From an uncultured Alistipes sp. (lineage in GTDB: Bacteria; Bacteroidota; Bacteroidia; Bacteroidales; Rikenellaceae), in the NCBI GenBank assembly GCA_944321955.1, contig CALUNG010000018.1, forward strand, positions 1 through 38,787: a stretch of 38,787 nucleotides of DNA, read 5' to 3'. A model generated the notes under the pieces. That model did not search any database, was not told the DNA's origin, and worked only from the letters and a program-made list of their open reading frames with translations. Made by a program: the position numbers and the translations under genes. Below are positions 26,366-34,129 of this stretch, in pieces; the stretch's first letter is position 1; each line of letters starts with the position of its first letter.

Positions 26366-27397
26366 TCAAATTTTAGACGATGATTTGCCTTCCACAATCT
26401 GCGGTTTGAGAGTCACAGTCATACTCTGCATATCCCTGTTGCGGATATGTTTCATCAGCAGGTCGAACGACTCCTGACCGAACTGCTCTATCGGTTGGCT
26501 GATATAGGTTACGGACGTACGGTACAGTTCGAAAGCCTCGCTGTCGTCGAATCCCACGACACGCACCTGCTCGGGTACGCTTACCTCAAGCTCGTCAAGC
26601 GCCTTGAGTCCCGATATGGTCAATGTGTTGGTACCGAACACGAACGCCTCAACGCCGCGAGCAACAGCCGAACCTATCACACTGCGTACCTGAGACTCTA
26701 TATTCCGGAAATCGATGCGGTGCACGGCAACATGATCCCCAAGGCCCAGATGCTCCATGGCCTGACGATAACCCTCCTCCCGCTCAAGCACATTCGACAG
26801 GCACATGTCGTATCCGACCATCTCGATATGCGTGCAACCGTTTTCAACCAACGTCGATACGGCCTGCAGCATCGCCGACCTGTTGTCGAGTACCACACTG
26901 CTGACATCAACCCCGCCGATGTTGCGGTCCATGAGAACCAGTGGCATGCGCGACTCGGCAACCGACGCTATGAACCTTTCCGAACCGGCACATGGGACAA
27001 TTATCAATCCGTCGATACCCTTGTCCACAAGTACCTTGACAAGATTCTCGAGCTTGTCGGCATTTTCATCGGTCGATCCGAATATGACCGTATAATCGTA
27101 CTTGTAGGCACGATCCTCGATGCAGCGGGCTATGTCGGCAAAGAACTTGTTGGAAATATCAGACAAAATAACCCCTATGGTATTGGTTTTACCCTGACGC
27201 AATGTCCTGGCCGCATTGTTGGGATGGTAATTGAGCCGCCGCGCTATCTCCAGGATGCGCCGCGACGTCTCTTCATTGACCTTGTATATGCGTTCGTCGG
27301 GGTCGCGGGTCTGATTGCTCATGACGAACGATACGAGAGCTATCGAAACTCCCGCTTCGTTGGCGATGTCCTTTATGGTCGTTTTTTTTGCCGTCAT
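26366..27397 (-). CDS. LacI-family transcriptional regulator 2
   Basis: A 343-residue regulator with HTH TTIKDIANEAGVSIALVSF, hinge and sugar-binding effector domain (SDISNKFFADIARCIEDRAY, VGFDDSEAFELYRTSV). It is a close paralog of LacI-1; the first about 140 residues are mostly identical, while the effector domain has diverged (for example residues 150-230). This suggests the same operator but perhaps a different inducer. It is monocistronic with its own promoter carrying the operator (27436-27467) and its own terminator, so it is probably autoregulated. It is the probable master repressor of the three operator-bearing promoters. Confidence 0.92.
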   Translation of the reverse strand: MTAKKTTIKDIANEAGVSIALVSFVMSNQTRDPDERIYKVNEETSRRILEIARRLNYHPNNAARTLRQGKTNTIGVILSDISNKFFADIARCIEDRAYKYDYTVIFGSTDENADKLENLVKVLVDKGIDGLIIVPCAGSERFIASVAESRMPLVLMDRNIGGVDVSSVVLDNRSAMLQAVSTLVENGCTHIEMVGYDMCLSNVLEREEGYRQAMEHLGLGDHVAVHRIDFRNIESQVRSVIGSAVARGVEAFVFGTNTLTISGLKALDELEVSVPEQVRVVGFDDSEAFELYRTSVTYISQPIEQFGQESFDLLMKHIRNRDMQSMTVTLKPQIVEGKSSSKI

Positions 27398-27435
27398 CGG
27401 ATTATGCTAACAATTTTTGACACTGATTTACGGCA

Positions 27436-27467
27436 CAAATATAGTTAAAAGGTTTTAATTGACGAAA
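27436..27467 (-). promoter_or_regulatory. Promoter and operator of lacI-2
   Basis: Minus strand -7 TATATTTG (27443-27436) and a weak -33 TTTC (27467-27464) at 20 bases. Between them lies TTAAAAGGTTTTAA (27445-27458), the same dyad as at the PUL promoter. Predicted start about 30 bases before the lacI-2 ATG. Confidence 0.7.
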
Positions 27468-27546
27468 TCCGGAACCGAAACCACTGCATTGAAACCTTTA
27501 CGGAGCAACGCAACAGGCACCCGGTCGGTTCAAACCGGACGCCGCG

Positions 27547-29229
27547 TCAGAACACGATGTTCCACAGTCCGACGACTATTCTGAAAGGCAGGGCCACGAT
27601 ATCGCCCGCGGTCTCCAGCACGGCCGGAAGTATCAGCCAGTGCAGCGCCACGGCCAGCAGCGACAGCACGGCAAACGTCGCCGCCGCAATACCGGCGCCG
27701 ACCGCCATGCGCAGTGCCATCGTCGGCAGCTTCTCGTGGATGTATCCCCAGCGCATGTGCAGTATCCGGTACGGCCCCCACAGCACCGCCAGCAGATAGG
27801 CCCACGGCACGAAGCGCCACAGCCACGAATCCATGAATCCCTGCAGATCGATCCACGGCGCCACGAAGGAGACAGTACCGAAATACCAAAGGTAGACGGG
27901 CAGAGCCAGCACTCCGATGACAAGCAGGGCCAGATGACCTCCGTAGCTCATGTCCGAACGCATCTTGTAGGCTATCTCTACGGCCAGATCCCAGAAGGGC
28001 TCCTTTTCGCCGCTCAGCGAATAGAGGCGTTCGGCATTGCGTACGGCAGAGAGCAGGTTGCGGCGTTCGGCCTGACGTATGGTCAGAGTCCGCAACGTTT
28101 CGGCATATCCCGTAATCGGCGACCGTGCGGCCGAAACGCGGTCGCTTTCGGTAATATATAGAGTATAGTTCTCACCGCAGAAGTGGTAGTCTATGCGGTA
28201 GACGGGCGTGCGCCTGATCACGAGCTCCTCGAAGAGCACACGCTCATTGCTCTTCACGGCTGCATGTGCCCGCGAGATCATGCCCGAGACCGTACGTCCA
28301 ACATAAGGCAGTGCCGACAGATCGTCGCCGACGGGTCCGCCGTCATTACTGAAACAATCCACCGACACGTAATCCTCATCCGTGACATTGTCGCGCAAAA
28401 GCACGAAATCGTCGTCGGGGACATCGACATTGTATCGGCACGCCGACGCCGACCTCAACCTGCGGGCTATCTGACAGTAGTAATAGAGCTGCCTGAAGCC
28501 GTTGCATACCGAACACGTCACAAAACCGCTGCCCGAGCATGTCGAACACGGCACCTTGCCGAGTCCCGAGCATGTATGGCAGTCGACCATGCCGGCCTTC
28601 AGAGTTCCTTTTCCGCCGCATACGGGGCACGCCTTGTTCACACGCACCGACGCCTTCTTGGTAATCGGGCGCGCTCCGTCATACCCTGTAATCACATGTT
28701 GCGTCTCGTATCCGACAACCGTACCCGTACCGCTGCACTGTGCACACCTTGCATAGTTCTGCACACGGCCCGACCCGTGGCACGTCGAGCAGGTCTGGGT
28801 CATGCCACCGTGACATGACGGGCACAACGAGAGGCCGGTACCATTGCAGGCGGCGCACTTTTCGACATGCTGCGAACCGGTAACCATATAGTTAGCCTCC
28901 GATTCGCCGTAAACCTCGGGGCGCGGCAACGAAAAACGCCACGCATCTATCTGCGACGGCCCTTCATACTTGAGCGGCGGCAGCGACTGGCTCCTGTACG
29001 GAGCCGAGAGCTCCTCGACCCGGCGCCCGTCGTACTGCGTGCGCAGGTCAGAACGGTACATCATAAGGCGTCGGGCACGCAGGACAGTAATGCCGTCACC
29101 CAGATCGGGATAGGGATTATGGTCTATGGATTCGGCCCAGTCGTTGATCACGTTGCGCACGCCCTCGACAAAACCGTCGTTGAGTTCAAGATCGGTATCG
29201 TTCAGATACTCCTTTTCATTGTATTTCAT
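27547..29229 (-). CDS. Membrane protein with DnaJ-type CxxCxG zinc motifs
   Basis: A 560-residue protein with no J domain. Residues about 120-260 hold eight CxxC[NHSG]G motifs (CAACNGTG, CPSCHGG, CSTCHGSG, CAQCSGTG, CPVCGGKG, CHTCSGLG, CSTCSGSG, CSVCNGF), like the zinc-binding region of DnaJ. A soluble region follows, then three to four hydrophobic segments near the C-terminus (HLALLVIGVLALPVYLWYF; VPWAYLLAVLW; MALRMAVGAG to LLAVALHW; IVALPFRIVVGLW). It is probably an inner-membrane protein with a large zinc-binding cytoplasmic head, maybe involved in protein folding or assembly; no function is recognised. It follows the 137-residue membrane protein by 24 bases. This pair is not under the LacI operator. 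Confidence 0.75.
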   Translation of the reverse strand: MKYNEKEYLNDTDLELNDGFVEGVRNVINDWAESIDHNPYPDLGDGITVLRARRLMMYRSDLRTQYDGRRVEELSAPYRSQSLPPLKYEGPSQIDAWRFSLPRPEVYGESEANYMVTGSQHVEKCAACNGTGLSLCPSCHGGMTQTCSTCHGSGRVQNYARCAQCSGTGTVVGYETQHVITGYDGARPITKKASVRVNKACPVCGGKGTLKAGMVDCHTCSGLGKVPCSTCSGSGFVTCSVCNGFRQLYYYCQIARRLRSASACRYNVDVPDDDFVLLRDNVTDEDYVSVDCFSNDGGPVGDDLSALPYVGRTVSGMISRAHAAVKSNERVLFEELVIRRTPVYRIDYHFCGENYTLYITESDRVSAARSPITGYAETLRTLTIRQAERRNLLSAVRNAERLYSLSGEKEPFWDLAVEIAYKMRSDMSYGGHLALLVIGVLALPVYLWYFGTVSFVAPWIDLQGFMDSWLWRFVPWAYLLAVLWGPYRILHMRWGYIHEKLPTMALRMAVGAGIAAATFAVLSLLAVALHWLILPAVLETAGDIVALPFRIVVGLWNIVF

Positions 29230-29253
29230 GGTCTCGGGTTTTCGGGGTAACGG

Positions 29254-29667
29254 TTACTTTTCGGATTCGGGATCGCCCTGCTCGACATGAGGCAGGTCGC
29301 GCAGCACGTCGCGCAACGAATAGAAGATGTTGCCGCCCTTGCACAACGGCAGCAACAGAAGGGCGACAAGAATGAACGGAGCGGCCAGCCCCCACCACTG
29401 CATCGCTCCGGCTCCGGAGACGAACGTCCGCACGTCGGCGAACAACGCCCGCCACGACGCCGCACAGTTGGCCGGACCTATCCACCCGAGGTCGGCATAT
29501 CGGTCGGCAAGCGACACGGGTTCGGCCCCTTCGGGCAGCTCAACGCGTTTGATGCGAAAATAAGGTTCGTCGGAGGCGGCCCCTTCGCGTGAAAACTCGA
29601 GGTTCGACAAGAACCAGATGGCGGCAATGACTATGACAACCCACCATTTCCAACCGATTTTTTTCAT
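29254..29667 (-). CDS. Small membrane protein, two transmembrane segments
   Basis: A 137-residue protein. ATG at 29667 (MKKIGWKWWVV) is preferred to the in-frame start at 29709, because the promoter predicts a transcript start near 29729 and the first hydrophobic helix then begins at the N-terminus. Helix 1 is WWVVIVIAAIWFLSNL; helix 2 is WWGLAAPFILVALLLLPLC. Between them lies about 65 residues of probably extracytoplasmic sequence. The tail is acidic (EQGDPESEK). No known family recognised. It is co-transcribed with the CxxCxG membrane protein and may be its partner. Confidence 0.65.
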   Translation of the reverse strand: MKKIGWKWWVVIVIAAIWFLSNLEFSREGAASDEPYFRIKRVELPEGAEPVSLADRYADLGWIGPANCAASWRALFADVRTFVSGAGAMQWWGLAAPFILVALLLLPLCKGGNIFYSLRDVLRDLPHVEQGDPESEK

Positions 29668-29734
29668 AACAGCAGATTCAAGGGTCAACAATATTGCGGG
29701 GACAGGCACTGTCTTACGTGAAGACGGCCCGAAA

Positions 29735-29765
29735 CAAAGGTAAAAATTTTTTCATTACCCGCAAA
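29735..29765 (-). promoter_or_regulatory. Promoter of the two-gene membrane operon
   Basis: Minus strand -33 TTTG (29765-29762), 19 bases, -7 TACCTTTG (29742-29735). No LacI operator in the spacer, unlike the PUL promoters. Confidence 0.75.
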
Positions 29766-29813
29766 ACCGCATGAAATTTTCTCACCGTGAAGCACCAACT
29801 CAAACAAATGAAC

Positions 29814-29841
29814 CCCGCCCGAAGCCGAAACTCCGGACGGG
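29814..29841 (-). terminator. Terminator after fucI
   Basis: Minus-strand 11-bp stem CCCGTCCGGAG / CTTCGGGCGGG (two G-T pairs) with a six-base loop, followed by a T-rich GTTCATTTGTTTG. It lies 31 bases after the fucI stop. Confidence 0.75.
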
Positions 29842-29872
29842 ATTCTCACACATATACACTACGACTCCCGGA

Positions 29873-31648
29873 CTATCGATAAAGAGCTCCGTAGTTCTTG
29901 CAGGCACGGTAATCAGAACCTTCAGGATCCATGCCGAAAGCAGCCCACGCCGATGGACGGAAAATCTTATTCTCCTCGACATTGTGCATGCATACCGGAA
30001 TGCGCAGCATCGACGCCAATGTTATCAGATCGGCACCGATGTGGCCGTAAGTTATGGCACCGTGATTTGCTCCCCAGTTGTTCATGACGCTGTATACCGA
30101 GGTAAAAGCCCCTTTGCCGGTTAACCGCGGAGCAAACCATGTCGTAGGCCACGACGGATCGGTACGACGATCGATATGTTCATATATTTCGCGGTCGACG
30201 TCGACGGCCCACCCTTCGGCTATCTGAATGACCGGACCCTCTCCCTTCACAAGATTCACACGGCACATGGTTACCGGCATGTCGCCGCGCGTAAGGAATT
30301 TCGATGAAAAGCCTCCGCCACGCATGTACTCACGGCCTGCAGGATGCCATGTCGTGGCTTCGAGACATGCCTCCACATCCGATTCGGATATCTCCCAGAA
30401 GGGTTTCATGACCGGATTGCCATCGGCATCGCTCATCGCCCCCGTAGCATCGAGAGTCGATGATCCGGAATTGATTAGATGTATAATACCGTTTGCGGCC
30501 CGCCCCTTCAATTCGAGACCCGTTGCACGCTTGACGGCCTCGGGACTCCAGAATGTCCTGACATCGGAGAACAGCTGCGCCTGGTTGGTCAGCAGATGCA
30601 TGAAGAGCATCGACACTCCGTTGAGCGTATCATTCTCGGTGGCGAAAGTGAAGGGCTCGCGAATGCCGTTCCAGTCGAACGACGAATTGAGTATCGCCTC
30701 CGAAAAGTCGCCGTCGGGACGGAAATCGGTCCACTGACGCTGCCCCTGGAAACCTCCGACAATCGCATTGTGTCCCATCGCCTCCTCCTCGAAGCCCATC
30801 TCCGCCAAACGGGGATTACCGATCATGAGATCACGGAATATGATGGTCATCTTGACCACATACTCCCACACCTCATCCTTCTTCTCACGAGAGTAGCGCA
30901 GGTGTTCGGGATTGAGATCCTCGCCTTCGCGGGACTTGCAGCGACTCTCGACCCATTTCATTGCACGTTCGAACTCCTCCCGGTCATATATACCCAGTTC
31001 GATACGGCGGGCTATCTCCGAGCAGTCGACATATTCGTTGCGCATGCCGAGGTACTCCTGGAAGAAATCGGGACTGGGTGTCGATCCGGCAATACCCATC
31101 GACACCGATCCGATCGAAAGATACGACTTGCCGCGCATCTCCATTACGGCAACCGCAGCACGGCCAAATCTCAAAAGCTTCTCTTCGACATCGGGCGTTA
31201 TGGAGTTGTCATCGACATCCTGCACGTCGCATCCGTAAATGCCGAATGCCGGCAGCCCCTTCTGGTTGTGTCCGGCCAAAGCCGACGCCAGATAAACGGC
31301 CCCGGGCCGCTGTGTTTTGTTGAATCCCCAGATAGCCTTGGGCATCAACGGATCCATGTCGATGGTCTCGGCTCCATAGCACCAGCACGGCGTAACCGAC
31401 AACACCGCCCCGACATTGTTCTCCGCAAACTTCTCGGCTGCCATGGCCGCCTCCTTCACTCCTCCTATCGTCCGGTCCGCGATAACACACTCCACAGGAG
31501 TACCGTCCGAATAACGGAGCCTGGCGGCATACAGATCCGCAACACTGCGTGCCATTCCCATTGTCATCTCCTCAAGCGATTCACGAATACCGCCCCGGCG
31601 TCCGTCGATTATCGGACGAATTCCGATCTTCAAATGTCTCTTTCCCAT
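29873..31648 (-). CDS. fucI: L-fucose / D-arabinose isomerase
   Basis: A 591-residue protein, the same length as E. coli FucI and closely similar throughout ([68 protein letters not shown]). The metal ligands known from E. coli FucI (Glu337, Asp361, His528) are conserved: Glu338 in ATEND, Asp362 in FSDVRTFW, and the His in NWGANHG. FucI is a cytoplasmic Mn-dependent enzyme that converts L-fucose to L-fuculose and also D-arabinose to D-ribulose. Here it is the last gene of an operon with an aldolase and an SSS symporter. No fuculose-phosphate aldolase is present in the window, and the co-regulated kinase is ribulokinase-like, so D-arabinose may be the true substrate (inference). Confidence 0.95.
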   Translation of the reverse strand: MGKRHLKIGIRPIIDGRRGGIRESLEEMTMGMARSVADLYAARLRYSDGTPVECVIADRTIGGVKEAAMAAEKFAENNVGAVLSVTPCWCYGAETIDMDPLMPKAIWGFNKTQRPGAVYLASALAGHNQKGLPAFGIYGCDVQDVDDNSITPDVEEKLLRFGRAAVAVMEMRGKSYLSIGSVSMGIAGSTPSPDFFQEYLGMRNEYVDCSEIARRIELGIYDREEFERAMKWVESRCKSREGEDLNPEHLRYSREKKDEVWEYVVKMTIIFRDLMIGNPRLAEMGFEEEAMGHNAIVGGFQGQRQWTDFRPDGDFSEAILNSSFDWNGIREPFTFATENDTLNGVSMLFMHLLTNQAQLFSDVRTFWSPEAVKRATGLELKGRAANGIIHLINSGSSTLDATGAMSDADGNPVMKPFWEISESDVEACLEATTWHPAGREYMRGGGFSSKFLTRGDMPVTMCRVNLVKGEGPVIQIAEGWAVDVDREIYEHIDRRTDPSWPTTWFAPRLTGKGAFTSVYSVMNNWGANHGAITYGHIGADLITLASMLRIPVCMHNVEENKIFRPSAWAAFGMDPEGSDYRACKNYGALYR

Positions 31649-31657
31649 AATCTCAAT

Positions 31658-33166
31658 CTATTTTGCTTGGTTTATCTCCCGCACATCGTTTTTATTCTTG
31701 TTGAAAAGCACCGTAAGCAGGAACCCGACGAGGAATATCACCGTCGTACCGACGACTATCGTCAGGTAGGTATGCAGCGGGCAGCGGAACTCATAGAAAG
31801 GCGAGCCTTCGTTGATCAACGGCGACAGACTCATATAAGCTATCGATACCAGCCCGAGAATTACGGCCGTTACGGCATGCGCACGCTTCACGTTGCGGCA
31901 GACCAGACCGAGCAGGAAGAGACCGAGCATGCCGCCGCTGAAAATCGATGCCAGCTTCCACCATGCATCCAATACCCCGTCGACCTTCATCATCAACAAC
32001 CCAACGACTATACCGATGGCCCCCGTTGCAAACGACGCGGCATACAGAACCGTCATGCTGCGGCGACCGGTCAGTTCCCTCTTCGACAGCCGTTTGACGA
32101 AGTCGGTAAGCACTATCGTCGCCGACGAGTTGATGCTCGTGGCAACGGTACTCATGCCTGCCGAAAAGAGCGATGCGATCACAAGTCCGGTTATGCCTGT
32201 CGGCAATCCGTGGACAATGAAGTATGGAAATACATTGTCGGCCGTCGTACCGGCCGGAAGCAGTTCGGGTCTGGCCGTATAGTAGGCGAAGAGAGCCGTA
32301 CCTATATAGACGAATACAAGCGACACGGGTATGTAGAGCAATCCGCCGAACAGGGTCGATTTAACAGCCTCGGCCGTCGATCGGGTCGTCATGTAACGCT
32401 GTACGTAATTCTGGTCTATGCCGTAGTTCTGCATGTTCACGAAAAGGCCGTATATCAACACCACCCAGAATGTAGGCTCCGTAAGGCTTGCCCCGAAACT
32501 GCCGAGCGAGAATTTGTCGTGAGCCGATGCTATCTCGAAAAGTTGAGACGGCCCTTCAGGCATGGAAAAGGTCAATATCAAGGCACAGGCAACGGCCCCG
32601 ACGATCAATATTATGCCCTGAATGGCATCGGTCCATACGACAGCGGCTATACCTCCAAGCAACGTATAGAGAAGCGTCGCGATGCCGGTCCAGATGATGA
32701 TGGTCTGGATATCCCATCCGAACATGGTACTGATAGGCAGTGCCAGCAGCAACAGTATGGAACCGACGCGGGCCAGTTGAGTCAACAGGTAACATATCGC
32801 CACATAACAACGTGCCCAGTATCCGAAACGCATCTCAAGATAATGGTATGCCGACACGCTGTTCATGCCACGGTACAACGGTATGAATATCTTGGCGGCA
32901 AGCCATGTGGCTATCGGGATAGACAGACTGAAGACAAAGGGGTTCCAGTTGCCCTTGTAGGCATCGCCGGGCAGCCCCAGAAAGCTTATGCTGCTGACGA
33001 AGGTGGCAAAAATAGACATGCCCACAACCCATGCCGGCAGACCTCCGTCGGCCGCCGTAAAGGCCGAAGCTCCCTTGCTGCTCTTGAAGAAAAAACTGCA
33101 GCCGAACAATGCGACGCCTCCGACGAAGAGGAAAAATACAATATAGTCAAGTACGGTTATTTCCAT
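31658..33166 (-). CDS. Sodium:solute symporter (SSS family)
   Basis: A 502-residue inner-membrane protein with about 13 hydrophobic helices. Typical features are FVSSISFLGLPGDAYKGNW in the first core helix, the YHYLEMRFG loop, YGIDQNYVQRYMTTR, and LFSAGMSTVATSINSSATIV, which holds the Ser/Thr residues of the sodium site in SSS transporters. The family imports sugars, sialic acids, amino acids and other solutes with sodium. It lies between the aldolase (27 bases upstream) and fucI (9 bases downstream), so it probably brings in the substrate of the aldolase. A sialic-acid-like or other ulosonic acid fits best; a neutral sugar such as fucose is the alternative. Confidence 0.92.
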   Translation of the reverse strand: MEITVLDYIVFFLFVGGVALFGCSFFFKSSKGASAFTAADGGLPAWVVGMSIFATFVSSISFLGLPGDAYKGNWNPFVFSLSIPIATWLAAKIFIPLYRGMNSVSAYHYLEMRFGYWARCYVAICYLLTQLARVGSILLLLALPISTMFGWDIQTIIIWTGIATLLYTLLGGIAAVVWTDAIQGIILIVGAVACALILTFSMPEGPSQLFEIASAHDKFSLGSFGASLTEPTFWVVLIYGLFVNMQNYGIDQNYVQRYMTTRSTAEAVKSTLFGGLLYIPVSLVFVYIGTALFAYYTARPELLPAGTTADNVFPYFIVHGLPTGITGLVIASLFSAGMSTVATSINSSATIVLTDFVKRLSKRELTGRRSMTVLYAASFATGAIGIVVGLLMMKVDGVLDAWWKLASIFSGGMLGLFLLGLVCRNVKRAHAVTAVILGLVSIAYMSLSPLINEGSPFYEFRCPLHTYLTIVVGTTVIFLVGFLLTVLFNKNKNDVREINQAK

Positions 33167-33193
33167 TGCGGATCAGTAGTTTCAGGTTTCAGG

Positions 33194-34114
33194 TCAGAAA
33201 TTTTCAGGTTTGCACTCTACCCCCAGATCAATGAGAGCCGCACGTATCCGGGCCCGTTCCTCGGTGCGGAACTTGCGGTAGGGATAAGAGAGATAGTCGT
33301 CGCATATGCCCAGAATCGACAGGGCGCACTTCACGCCCTTCAGATAGCTCGACCCGTATTTGCCGACGGTATAGATCGACGTGCTGATCTGCATGATGCG
33401 TCTCTGCAGCTCGTGCACGCGTTCCATGTCGTGCGCACGCGCGGCATCGTACATGCCGACATACAGCTCGGGGAATATGTTTGCACCGCCGTTCACGCCG
33501 CCGTCGGCCCCCATCAGAACGCATTCGCCCGTAAGTTCCTCGGGGCCCACGAAGAGTGCGAAATCGGGATTGTCGCGCAACAGATAGAGCAATGTCTGGA
33601 AGTAGGTCATGTTGGCCGAGCTGTCCTTGAGTCCGACGATATTGGGATGTGACGCCAGCGTCACGACCGTCTTGGGCTCGAAAAACACCTTGACGTGCGA
33701 CGGCATGTTATAGAGATACAGCGGCAACGGCAGGGCATCAGCCAAAGCCGTGTAGTACTCGACGAGTTCCTGTTGCGAAGGCGCGAAATAGTAGGGCGGA
33801 GCCGACACGACAGCGACCGCTCCGCAGCGCAGGGCGTGTTCGGCAAGTTTGATGCTTTCGTCCATCGACGTATCTGTAATACCGACTATTACGGGTACAC
33901 GGCCTGCAACCTGGCGGCAGACAAGATCCACGAAATCATAACGGCACTTGTAGGAGAGGCTCTGAGCCTCGCCGGTAGTCCCCAAAAGGAACACCCCGTG
34001 TACGCCGCCGGCAATCATGTGCTCGGTAAGACGTGCCGTGCCCTCCTCGTCTATGACATCGTCGCCCCGAAGCGGCGTTATCATGGGAGGTATAATACCA
34101 TGCAGTTTTTCCAT
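33194..34114 (-). CDS. NAL/DHDPS-family aldolase for a 2-keto-3-deoxy sugar acid
   Basis: A 306-residue class I aldolase. ATG at 34114 (MEKLHGII) is used instead of the upstream TTG at 34123. Family residues: pyruvate-binding GTTGEAQSLS (about 45), the Tyr in LYLYNMPSH (Tyr135) and the Schiff-base Lys in VGLKDSSANM (Lys163). The family includes N-acetylneuraminate lyase, KDG aldolase and dihydrodipicolinate synthase. The context (symporter and sugar isomerase) excludes a lysine-synthesis role. It should cleave a 2-keto-3-deoxy sugar acid to pyruvate and an aldose. With fucI next door, D-arabinose as the aldose, and so Kdo as substrate, is attractive; Neu5Ac is the alternative. It starts 15 bases after the FG-GAP gene. 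Confidence 0.88.
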   Translation of the reverse strand: MEKLHGIIPPMITPLRGDDVIDEEGTARLTEHMIAGGVHGVFLLGTTGEAQSLSYKCRYDFVDLVCRQVAGRVPVIVGITDTSMDESIKLAEHALRCGAVAVVSAPPYYFAPSQQELVEYYTALADALPLPLYLYNMPSHVKVFFEPKTVVTLASHPNIVGLKDSSANMTYFQTLLYLLRDNPDFALFVGPEELTGECVLMGADGGVNGGANIFPELYVGMYDAARAHDMERVHELQRRIMQISTSIYTVGKYGSSYLKGVKCALSILGICDDYLSYPYRKFRTEERARIRAALIDLGVECKPENF

Positions 34115-34129
34115 AATATGCAATACTTA

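Noticed and set aside
27521-27538. Short hairpin CGGTT/AACCG as a terminator for the CxxCxG membrane gene
   Set aside because: The stem is only about five pairs and no U-run follows on the minus strand.
30479-33652. A 1057-codon open frame on the plus strand
   Set aside because: It is antisense to fucI, the SSS symporter and part of the aldolase, all of which have clear family motifs. The translated product has no recognisable domain, signal or hydrophobic pattern; it is a by-product of codon bias.
33194-34123. DapA function (lysine biosynthesis) for the aldolase
   Set aside because: The family fold fits, but the gene is in an operon with a sugar symporter and FucI under a LacI operator, not with lysine genes.
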